Shown here piece by piece: positions 5,446-11,969 of a DNA stretch of 24,407 nt; position 1 is the stretch's first letter; each line of letters starts with the position of its first letter. A model generated the notes under the pieces. The model searched no databases. It had not been told where the DNA came from and saw only the letters and a list, made by a program, of their open reading frames with translations. The stretch is from contig DATBGS010000123.1 in NCBI GenBank assembly GCA_036557885.1, positions 1-24,407 of the forward strand, in the 5' to 3' direction. The translations under genes and the position numbers were made by a program. The stretch comes from DATBGS01 sp036557885 (lineage in GTDB: Bacteria > Chloroflexota > Ktedonobacteria > Ktedonobacterales > DATBGS01).

Positions 5446-8286
5446 ATGGCTGAGCATGCGAGGCGATCAGAGGCATCCTCCCAGAGAAAAAATGTTTCTG
5501 GACAGGCCATCAGAAGAAGGGGAGAGTTTGTGGACGGATCATGGCTCTTGCTGACCAAACTGGCGCCACCACCGGCCAGGCCCGGTTGCCTAAGACGCGA
5601 GCGGCTATTTGAACGGCTGGACGCAGGCATTGCCAGGCGGCTGGTACTGGTTGCCACTCCGGCGGGGTACGGCAAAACGACGCTCCTGAGTTCCTGGTAT
5701 GCCGCTCATGCAGTCCTTCCCGTATCTCCGCATGAGCCAGCCCTTGCCTGGCTCACACTGGAAAACGCCGAGAATGACCCAGCCCGCTTCTGGAGGTACG
5801 TCTTGCGCGCCTTACAACAGGCGCGCAAGGAGACCCCAGACCATCCGCTCCTGGCCCTGGAGATGTCCCCACGGGCCTCAACCGAGACGTTTTTGACGGC
5901 GCTGCTGAACGCCTTCAGCGCTCCCAGAGGGAGTCCTGCGCTTGCAACACCTGGCGAAACGGTCCTGATACTCGATGAGTATCAAGTGATTACCAATCAG
6001 GCGATTCACTCAGCAGTGACTTTTTTGCTGGAGCATCTTCCACCGAGCCTGCATCTGGTACTCGCGAGCCGGACCTCTCCTCCCTTGCCCCTGACGAAGC
6101 TGCGCGCCAGCGGATCTCTCGCCGCGCTGGGCGCGGAAGAACTCCGTTTTTCTGCTGAGGAGATAGCGCGCTTTCTCCAAAGTACACTGCCGCTCTCTTT
6201 CACTCTGGAGGAGGTCGCCAGGCTAGAGGCGCAAACAGGCGGATGGATTATGCCGCTGCACTTGGCGGCGTTGGCTTGGCAGGGCCGCCAGGACACAGCC
6301 GCTTTTCTTGCTTCGCTGCGGGGCGATCACCATGCTATCGTTGAGTATCTGGTCGCCGAGGTCTTTGGGCAGCAGTCGGCAGATATTCAACGCTTTCTGC
6401 TCGCGACCTCGCTTCTGGTGCAATGCACCGGAGCGCTCTGTGATGCCGTGCTGCCTCAGACGAATAGCCAGCGCATCTTAGAATATCTGGAGCGCGAGCA
6501 TCTCTTGCTTGTCCCTTTAGATGCGATGCATCAGTGGTATCGCCATCACCCGCTCTTCGTAGGCTTTCTTCAGGACCGCCTGCGTCAAACATATCCAGAA
6601 GAGATCGCGGGTTGGCACCGCCGTGCAGCGGATTGGTATCTTCAGCAGGCATCAGCCGAAGGAGATGCTGTCAGCCGGGCGCTTCCACACCTGCTGGCGG
6701 TGCGGGATTGGGCCAGGGCAGCTCGCCTGATCGAAGCAGCCTCCGAGCGGATGCTTTGGCAGAGTGGGGAGATGACCACCTTGTTGCACTGGCTGGAGGA
6801 ACTCCCCCAGGAGCTGTTTGAGGAGCGGCCACGTCTCGCTTTGGCCTCTGCCTGGGCGCTGACACTCACCGGCCAGTTTGATACCGCTGAAACAACGCTC
6901 CAGAATGTGGAGCGTTTTCTAAGCAAAGATAACGAGCAAGCCACTGACCCAGACAAGGGGCTGTTCTCTCGGCAGCTATCAGGTGAAGCGCTCGCCGTTC
7001 GTGCCCGCATTGCCACATTTGTTGATGTGGAGCGCGCCAGCGCTCTTTCTGAACAGGCGCTTCAGCGTTTGCCCGAACAGAGCGAGGTCTTACAGGCTGA
7101 CCTGTTGCTCAACCTGGGCTACGCGCATCTGCGCAGCCATGATTTTGTTGCGGCTGGTCGCGCGTTTGAGGAGGCCCGACGTATTGGCAGGCGCTCCGGC
7201 AATGTGCGTGCAATAATGCTCTCGAGCCGCTATCTGGCTGTTTCGTATGTGATGCGCGGCCTCCTTAATGAAGCCACGACGGTCTATCGCCAGGCGCTGA
7301 GGTTGGCGATCGCCAGCGGCCAGAAGCCACCCCTGGCGGCAGGAACCATTTATATCGGGAACGCCTTGCTGCTATATGAGCGCAATGAGGTAGACGCCGC
7401 GCTTGACCAGGCACAACGAGGGCTGGCGCTTGGTCTGCGCAGCGGGGAAATCAAGAGCTTGTTTCCTGGCTATCTGGCGCTGGCTCAGATTTACCAGGGG
7501 TTGGGCGACCTGGCGCGCGCCTGGCAGTCGCTGGATGACGCCGAGCGCCTGGCTGATTTGCACCTCTTTGCGTGGACCGAGGAGGAGATCGCTGCTGCAC
7601 AGGCACGGCTCCATCTGGAGGAAGGCGAGATTGGCCTGGCGGTGCGGGTGCTTTCCAGGACCAGGTGGCAGTTCGAGGAGAAGCAGGCCCTTCCCTTGAG
7701 CGTCTGCCCGCCAATCATTCAACTCGCCTGGGCGCGGGTCTTGCTGGCGCAACAGCGTCCTGATGCTGCGGCGGCCTTGCTGCAACAGGCGCTGGAGAAA
7801 TTGCGCCGTGAACGGCCCCAGATGAGCGAGCTGCCAGTCATGGTCTTACAGGCACTGGCGCTCGCTGCCAGTGGAGCGGGTTCGCAGGCGCTCTCTCTGC
7901 TGGCCGGGGTTCTGCCGTTTGCCATTGGGCAGGGGTATCTTCGCACGTTTGTGGATGAGGGCGCGCCAATGGCTACCCTCCTGCGGCAAGTCATGCAGAA
8001 CTTCGCTATGCCAGGGGTGAAGGCCTTGCTGGCCGCTTTCCCACCGGCTCTTCAGGAAGCAGCACAACCGAATGGCGTTGGTTTCCTACCAGCGGCACTG
8101 CTCAGCGCCCGCGAAGTGGAGGTAATGCGGTTACTGGCAGCAGGGCTGTCGAATCAGCAGATTGCTGATGAACTGGTCGTCGCGCTGAGTACCGTCCGCA
8201 CCCATACGAAGCATATCTATCGGAAGCTGGGCGTGCAAGGGCGTGTCCACGCGGTTGCCCGCGCAACGAGCTTACATTTGCTCTAA
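5446..8286 (+). CDS. MalT-type ATP-dependent LuxR family transcriptional activator
   Basis: A 946-residue signal-transduction ATPase of the STAND/MalT class. Residues about 60-340 form the nucleotide-binding module, with Walker A GYGKTT at 74-79 and Walker B LILDEYQ at about 174-180 (Asp177). A winged-helix region follows, then helical TPR-like repeats from about 400 to 850 that usually sense an inducer. The C-terminus (886-946) is a GerE/LuxR helix-turn-helix (LSAREVEVMRLLAAG, later STVRTHTKHIYRKLGV). In this class, ligand and ATP drive oligomerisation and promoter activation. The ATG at 5446 lacks a ribosome-binding site; a GTG at 5530 (residue 29) has AAGGGGAG five bases upstream and gives the usual family N-terminus, so it may be the true start. 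It precedes the reductase pair on the same strand, suggesting local control. The effector is unknown. Confidence 0.93.
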   Translation: MAEHARRSEASSQRKNVSGQAIRRRGEFVDGSWLLLTKLAPPPARPGCLRRERLFERLDAGIARRLVLVATPAGYGKTTLLSSWYAAHAVLPVSPHEPALAWLTLENAENDPARFWRYVLRALQQARKETPDHPLLALEMSPRASTETFLTALLNAFSAPRGSPALATPGETVLILDEYQVITNQAIHSAVTFLLEHLPPSLHLVLASRTSPPLPLTKLRASGSLAALGAEELRFSAEEIARFLQSTLPLSFTLEEVARLEAQTGGWIMPLHLAALAWQGRQDTAAFLASLRGDHHAIVEYLVAEVFGQQSADIQRFLLATSLLVQCTGALCDAVLPQTNSQRILEYLEREHLLLVPLDAMHQWYRHHPLFVGFLQDRLRQTYPEEIAGWHRRAADWYLQQASAEGDAVSRALPHLLAVRDWARAARLIEAASERMLWQSGEMTTLLHWLEELPQELFEERPRLALASAWALTLTGQFDTAETTLQNVERFLSKDNEQATDPDKGLFSRQLSGEALAVRARIATFVDVERASALSEQALQRLPEQSEVLQADLLLNLGYAHLRSHDFVAAGRAFEEARRIGRRSGNVRAIMLSSRYLAVSYVMRGLLNEATTVYRQALRLAIASGQKPPLAAGTIYIGNALLLYERNEVDAALDQAQRGLALGLRSGEIKSLFPGYLALAQIYQGLGDLARAWQSLDDAERLADLHLFAWTEEEIAAAQARLHLEEGEIGLAVRVLSRTRWQFEEKQALPLSVCPPIIQLAWARVLLAQQRPDAAAALLQQALEKLRRERPQMSELPVMVLQALALAASGAGSQALSLLAGVLPFAIGQGYLRTFVDEGAPMATLLRQVMQNFAMPGVKALLAAFPPALQEAAQPNGVGFLPAALLSAREVEVMRLLAAGLSNQQIADELVVALSTVRTHTKHIYRKLGVQGRVHAVARATSLHLL

Positions 8287-8435
8287 GCCCTATTGCTTCT
8301 TGCACCAGGAACACAACAATCCCCCCTCCAATCCCCCCTGGGGAGGATGCGACTTTCCCCTGGCACTCCTATGCTTGTGAGGCAGCGCGTATGCAGGGGC
8401 GCTGTTCATATTCTTTGTTGAGAAGGAGCGAGCAG

Positions 8436-9428
8436 ATGCAGACCCGCAAATTTGGGCGGAGCAATCTGGATGTCAGTCCCCTTGGTCTAGGATGCTGGGC
8501 GATTGGCGGCCCGACACGGTATCAAGGGCATCATTTCGGCTGGGGAGAGATCGACGAGGATGAAGCCATTCGGGCGATCCATGTCGCCCTCGACGCTGGA
8601 ATCACGTTGTTTGATACGGCTGATGTCTATGGCGCCGGACACAGCGAGCGTATTCTAGGCCAGGGACTGGCCGGGCGGCGCGATCAGGTGCTTATTGCGA
8701 CCAAATTCGGGCTGACCTTTGAGGAATATTCCGGCATCATGACAGGACAGGATGCCAGCCCGCAGTATATCCAACACGCCTGTGAGGCGAGCCTGCGCCG
8801 CCTGAATACCGACTATATTGACCTGTACCAATTTCATCCTGGAGACTACGATCCGGACAAAGTCGGCCCGGTCTGCGACACGTTGGATCGCCTGATGGCC
8901 GAGGGGAAAATCCGCTATTATGGCTGGAATGCCGATTCAGAGCGTGCCAGGATCTTTGCAGAGCGAGCGTATTGCACTTCCGTGCAGTTTGGCATGAATA
9001 TGTTTGCAGACGCGACGGAAATGTTGGCGTTCTGTGATGAATACAATCTGGCGGCTATTGTCAATGGACCGTTGGGCAAAGGGCTGCTCACCGGAAAATT
9101 TGCTGAGACAACCCGCTTTCCAGCCAATGATCTTCGCAGTCAGCGTGGCTGGAATTTTCAGGAAGGGCCCCGCGCCAAGCAACGCCAGGTGCTTGAGCAA
9201 CTGCGCGACATTCTGACCAGTGATGGCCGAACTCTGGCACAAGCGGCGCTGGGCGCTCTCTGGGCGCGAAGTGAACGCATTCTTCCCATTCCTGGCTTCA
9301 AGACCGTGGCGCAGGTGCAAGAAAATGGTGGGGCGATCCAGTATGGACCGCTTGGTCAAGAGCAAATGCAGGCCATTGCCGACCTGGTGGCCTCCTCGTT
9401 GTCAGAGGAGGAAACCCGGCCCTTCTGA
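8436..9428 (+). CDS. Aldo/keto reductase
   Basis: NAD(P)H-dependent oxidoreductase of the aldo/keto reductase fold, 330 residues. The family's catalytic tetrad is visible: Asp60 in LFDTADVYG, Tyr65 in the same motif, Lys90 in IATKFG, and His134 in YQFHPGD. The start motif RKFGRSNLDVSPLGLGCWAI and the late motif ILPIPGFKTVAQVQENGGAI (cofactor phosphate-binding region) are typical of the AKR11/AKR13-like bacterial group. The ATG at 8436 has AAGGAG seven bases upstream; the open frame before it adds 15 residues without similarity. It lies 149 bases after the LuxR activator and 89 bases before the PPOX gene, suggesting a reductase pair under that activator. The substrate, a small aldehyde or ketone, cannot be deduced. 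Confidence 0.95.
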   Translation: MQTRKFGRSNLDVSPLGLGCWAIGGPTRYQGHHFGWGEIDEDEAIRAIHVALDAGITLFDTADVYGAGHSERILGQGLAGRRDQVLIATKFGLTFEEYSGIMTGQDASPQYIQHACEASLRRLNTDYIDLYQFHPGDYDPDKVGPVCDTLDRLMAEGKIRYYGWNADSERARIFAERAYCTSVQFGMNMFADATEMLAFCDEYNLAAIVNGPLGKGLLTGKFAETTRFPANDLRSQRGWNFQEGPRAKQRQVLEQLRDILTSDGRTLAQAALGALWARSERILPIPGFKTVAQVQENGGAIQYGPLGQEQMQAIADLVASSLSEEETRPF

Positions 9429-9517
9429 ACAAAGAGAACACGACACAGAAGAGATTTGCGAGCAGAAGGTGAAATTTGCCCGATACACCATCCTGGACAA
9501 GACAAAGGGAGGCATAT

Positions 9518-9943
9518 ATGCTTGACCTGACCCACAAGAGAGACGCGCACATCGACCAACGCCTGCGGGAAGACCTCATCATCTGGTTAGGGAGCGTGCG
9601 GCCTGATGGACGCCCCCATCTGGTGGCCGTCTGGTTTCTCTGGACCGGCCAATCCCTGCTCATTTTCAGCCAACCCCATCAGCAGAAGATTCGCAATCTG
9701 CGGCAGAACCAGCATGTGATCCTGGCCCTCGATAACACCAACCTCGGAGTCGATCCCATCACACTGGAAGGCGAAGCGGAATTGCTTGCCGATCCTGAGG
9801 TGAACACCACCCTGCCCGATTATGTGGCAAAGTACGGGGCGCGCATTACGGGCATAGGCTACACTCCCGAGACAATGGCTAAAGCCTACAGCCAGACTAT
9901 CCGTATTACCTCGATTAGGTTCCATGACCCCCCAACGGGGTAA
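9518..9943 (+). CDS. PPOX-class pyridoxamine 5'-phosphate oxidase family protein
   Basis: A 141-residue split-barrel flavin-binding protein of the PNPOx-like family. The hallmarks are the N-terminal strands LIIWLGSVRPDGRPHLVAVW and FLWTGQSLLIFSQP, then QQKIRNLRQNQHVILALDN, which form the FMN or F420 binding barrel. The later ITLEGEAELL strand and the C-terminal IRITSIRFHD strand complete it. The length and pattern resemble the PPOX-class F420-dependent enzymes of actinobacteria and Chloroflexota, so F420 is a possible cofactor, but FMN cannot be excluded from sequence alone. The ATG at 9518 has AAGGGAGG five bases upstream. It follows the aldo/keto reductase after 89 bases with no obvious terminator, so the two are probably co-transcribed. 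A small hairpin lies right after the stop. Confidence 0.9.
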   Translation: MLDLTHKRDAHIDQRLREDLIIWLGSVRPDGRPHLVAVWFLWTGQSLLIFSQPHQQKIRNLRQNQHVILALDNTNLGVDPITLEGEAELLADPEVNTTLPDYVAKYGARITGIGYTPETMAKAYSQTIRITSIRFHDPPTG

Positions 9944-9945
9944 CG

Positions 9946-9967
9946 GGATAATTTCGGGAAATTTTCC
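9946..9967 (+). terminator. Small hairpin after the PPOX gene, weak terminator candidate
   Basis: GGATAATTTC (9946-9955) and GAAATTTTCC (9958-9967) pair with one mismatch around a 2-base loop, starting three bases after the stop codon. The stem is AT-rich and lacks a following T-run, so termination is uncertain. Confidence 0.3.
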
Positions 9968-10329
9968 GCTAAGAAACGTCCAGACGCCTCAGAAGGAGGA
10001 CAAGGTCACCGGCACACTAGGCGGGGAGAGTTTTGCCAAACATATACTCTGGCTCGCCGCTCGCCTTCCACACGAGTTGAGGTAATCTCCAAGGTAGGAA
10101 CGGGCATCACCTCTTCCATCGGGGTTTCCTCTCTCCTGAGCCGAACTTCTCTCTGAGGCCGCGTGGTATTCAGGCAGGCACAGTGCTAGCATTGCCTCTG
10201 GTCTTCCTGCTGGCAAGAGGAGTGAGGTGGAAGCTGAAGGGAGAAGAGACGGAAGGTTCACCTGGAGGGGATGTGTTGGCTCCATTGGTATCCGCACAGA
10301 TGAGAGGACTCCGGCCACTTTCTTCTTCG

Positions 10330-10366
10330 CTCTCCCCGCTTGCATACTACTTGCAAGCAGGGAGAG
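10330..10366. repeat. Long hairpin, 14 bp with one mismatch
   Basis: The arms CTCTCCC plus GCTTGCA (10,330-10,344 with one unpaired C at 10,337) and TGCAAGC plus GGGAGAG (10,352-10,366 with A at 10,359 opposite) pair around TACTACT. No T-run follows on either strand, so it is not a classic terminator. It may be a REP- or MITE-like element. Confidence 0.5.
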
Positions 10367-10421
10367 TACCAGGACTTGCCACTCCCACCACTCGTATTAC
10401 CCGGTGTTCATAGAGGTTCCA

Positions 10422-10616
10422 TTATTCCAAAGGCTCCTCTTCAGTAGGCGCGTGGCTTCTCCGTGTTACCATCAGAATGCGCCAGATGGCCTCGTACGAT
10501 ACTCGATAGCTGCGTGCCACTTGGCGCAAGGACTCGCCCTGTGCGACCCGCTGCACGACGCGCGGCCATTCCGAACGTGGCACCTTGAACGGCGGAGGGG
10601 GTGGGTTGATATGCAC
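10422..10616 (-). CDS. Small helix-turn-helix protein, copy 2
   Basis: A 64-residue frame with the same homeodomain-like helix-turn-helix as the copy at 4,929-5,174 (EWPRVVQRVAQGESLRQVAR then SYRVSYEAIWRIL). The N-terminus has a proline run (PPPPP) before FKVPR, and the C-terminus differs from copy 1 and is acidic (EEEPLE). There is no catalytic domain. It sits between the PPOX gene and an IS5-family remnant, in DNA that otherwise looks like mobile-element debris. It may be a surviving DNA-binding end of a recombinase or an independent small regulator. No strong ribosome-binding site is visible, so expression is uncertain. Confidence 0.45.
   Translation of the reverse strand: MHINPPPPPFKVPRSEWPRVVQRVAQGESLRQVARSYRVSYEAIWRILMVTRRSHAPTEEEPLE
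10477..10591. repeat. Dispersed repeat, copy 2 (HTH core)
   Basis: Partner of 4,981-5,095, aligned without gaps. The longest unbroken identical stretch covers the codons around the CCCGCTGCACGACGCGCGGC segment. The flanking DNA is unrelated. Confidence 0.7.
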
Positions 10617-10907
10617 GTGTTAAGGAGTACCTCTGCTTACCCTGGCTTGTGTTGGTGGGAGTAAAGGGTTTGAGCTAATTTGCGGGTACGCTGTAATACG
10701 ATTTTTGTTGAAGTACATATACCATATTTTTTGCGAACCGCATTTATCAAGAAAAGAAGTACTATCCGATCACATGCACATAAAAAATCACCGACAAAGC
10801 AGCGAATCAGATACCTATAGGCTACGTACCATGTTTTCAGCGTTTAGAATCCTCGTGAAGTGTTGCCGACTTCCACAGCATCTGCCCATTCTATGCCTTA
10901 TGACTAT
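10617..10907. other. AT-rich stretch without a gene
   Basis: Markedly more AT-rich than its surroundings, with runs such as ATATTTTTTG. It lies between the second HTH copy and the transposase remnant. No gene, terminal inverted repeat or target duplication could be fixed by eye. Confidence 0.4.
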
Positions 10908-11395
10908 TCAGTGCCCCTGGCGTGCGATCAGCAGCCGAATCATCGCCATCTCTCGATCAGCGTTTCGCTGGGCTGCCACCTTGCGCTCATAGTCTTTGCT
11001 CATGTGGCGGTTCCGCGAAAGCCAACCGAAGGTACGTTCCACCACCCAGCGTTTTGGAAGAACGGCAAATCCGCATACTCCAGATGTGCGCTCCATCACT
11101 TCAATATCCCTATCTTCTTGTACTTTGCACCAGTCGGCCAACTCTTGCCCCCGGTAGGCAGCATCGGCACAAATCTTTTTCAGCCGAGGAACGAAGTATT
11201 TCAGCCCGCCAGGAGCCGACATACCCCTTGAGTATCGTGCATGTCGGCAGGCGTCACAGAGACGGAGATTGGGAGTCCCAAGGGGTCTATGAGCAGATGC
11301 CGTTTGCGACCTTTAACACACTTGTGTGCGTCAAAGCCGCACAGGAATTGTTGCAGACACGACCACTCGGCGAGAGTCGAGACTGCTTGGATAGT
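10908..11395 (-). pseudogene. Frameshifted IS5-family transposase remnant
   Basis: Two adjacent minus-strand frames together read like the C-terminal two thirds of an IS5-family DDE transposase. The upstream part (about 11,395-11,201) has GFDAHKCVKGRKRHLLIDPL and VTPADMHDTQG, then hits a TGA at 11,203-11,201. The downstream part (to 10,908) resumes one frame over with LKYFVPRLKKICADAAYRG and RWVVERTFGWLSRNRHMSKD. One deleted base at about 11,201-11,205 explains the shift. The second catalytic Asp (ADAAYRG) and the Glu (VVERTFGW) remain. The first Asp, normally in IDSQSVKT, aligns with TIQAVST and is lost, and the N-terminal third is absent or too diverged. The element is therefore dead. Some IS5 groups use programmed frameshifting, but no slippery run is present here and the missing Asp argues for decay. 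Confidence 0.8.
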
Positions 11396-11563
11396 TGGTT
11401 CTCATGCGATACAGGATAGCTCATGCAGCCCCTGCTCTACCCTGCAAAACACGTTCTCAGAACCAACGGGAATGAGGGCGCCATCAAGATGAAGGCGCGC
11501 AAGTACACCTGAACGGAGAGTGAACACCCCTCAACACGCGCTGAATTCTGTCTGAGCGGTTGG

Positions 11564-11616
11564 TTTCACACTTGGAACAGAGAGGAATGGACCTCTTCAA
11601 TGTTCCAAATGTGGAA
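11564..11616 (+). promoter_or_regulatory. Long leader hairpin before the 55-residue peptide gene
   Basis: TTTCACACTTGGAACA (11,564-11,579) pairs with TGTTCCAAATGTGGAA (11,601-11,616) over 16 positions with two G-U pairs. Inside, GAGAGG (11,580-11,585) pairs with CCTCTT (11,592-11,597), leaving an AATGGA loop and a CAA bulge. The outer arm ends beside the likely ribosome-binding site (GAAAGGG, 11,614-11,620) of the gene starting at 11,631, so folding could limit its translation. An insertion-element end is an alternative. Confidence 0.5.
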
Positions 11617-11630
11617 AGGGAACCCAGACC

Positions 11631-11798
11631 ATGATCCGACAGAAAGTCAGCAAGCCGATTGTCGCGTTGTTCCTCCTGCTCGCGCTGCTGGGCGCCGCAG
11701 CTATTGGCCCCCACGTGGCGCCAGCGGGGAAAACCGTCTCGCCGCCGCAGCACCATCTCCTGGCGTGCGGTAACGCCGAACTCCCACCTTGCCAGTGA
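11631..11798 (+). CDS. Small exported peptide candidate, 55 aa
   Basis: A short gene that length cut-offs would miss. The N-terminus is basic (MIRQKVSKP) and followed by a hydrophobic core (IVALFLLLALLGAAAIG, residues 10-26), then small residues (VAPAG) where signal peptidase could cut. The remaining 20-odd residues are Pro/His-rich and end in ACGNAELPPCQ, with Cys46 and Cys54 able to form a disulfide loop. The ribosome-binding site is GAAAGGG, 10 bases before the ATG. A strong hairpin lies in the leader and a perfect terminator stem follows 30 bases after the stop, so this is a complete small transcription unit. It converges on an XRE-TPR regulator. By analogy with receptor-peptide pairs of the RRNPP type it could be a secreted signal precursor, but a small secreted or membrane peptide of other function is equally possible. 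Confidence 0.55.
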   Translation: MIRQKVSKPIVALFLLLALLGAAAIGPHVAPAGKTVSPPQHHLLACGNAELPPCQ

Positions 11799-11825
11799 TC
11801 TTTTAAGGCGTTTTTCGTGAAAGCA

Positions 11826-11868
11826 GGGGAAGAGCGCCTCTCAACGGTGTTGAGAGGCGCTCTTCCTC
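11826..11868. terminator. Strong terminator hairpin between peptide gene and XRE-TPR gene
   Basis: GGAAGAGCGCCTCTCAAC (11,828-11,845) pairs perfectly over 18 bp with 11,849-11,866 around a GGT loop, and further weak pairs extend it. The plus-strand side is followed by CATCCTTTCT, pyrimidine-rich but not a pure T-run. It lies between convergent genes and may serve both. Confidence 0.8.
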
Positions 11869-11969
11869 ATCCTTTCTCCCAAAAACAACTGATTTTTGTT
11901 CACCAATCTGGCTGATAATGCTTATTCGGTCAACGACCAAAAGCCTTTTCCTGCTGTCTGCTGTCAACC

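Larger units (their letters stand above)
9944..10421. other. Intergenic stretch with a long hairpin
   Basis: About 480 bases without a supported gene. It holds the weak hairpin after the PPOX gene and a long, near-perfect hairpin at 10,330-10,366. Frames on both strands are Pro/Ser-rich and lack usable starts. Confidence 0.5.

Noticed and set aside
8318..8346. Tandem CCAATCCCCCCT copies between the LuxR and reductase genes
   Set aside because: Only two short C-rich copies with no clear hairpin; too simple to call a regulatory site.
9989..10345. 118-codon minus-strand frame after the PPOX gene
   Set aside because: Low-complexity Pro/Ser/Leu translation, no ribosome-binding site, and it crosses the hairpin stretch.
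11195..11210. Programmed frameshift in the IS5-family transposase
   Set aside because: No slippery homopolymer is present, and the missing catalytic Asp and N-terminal part point to decay.
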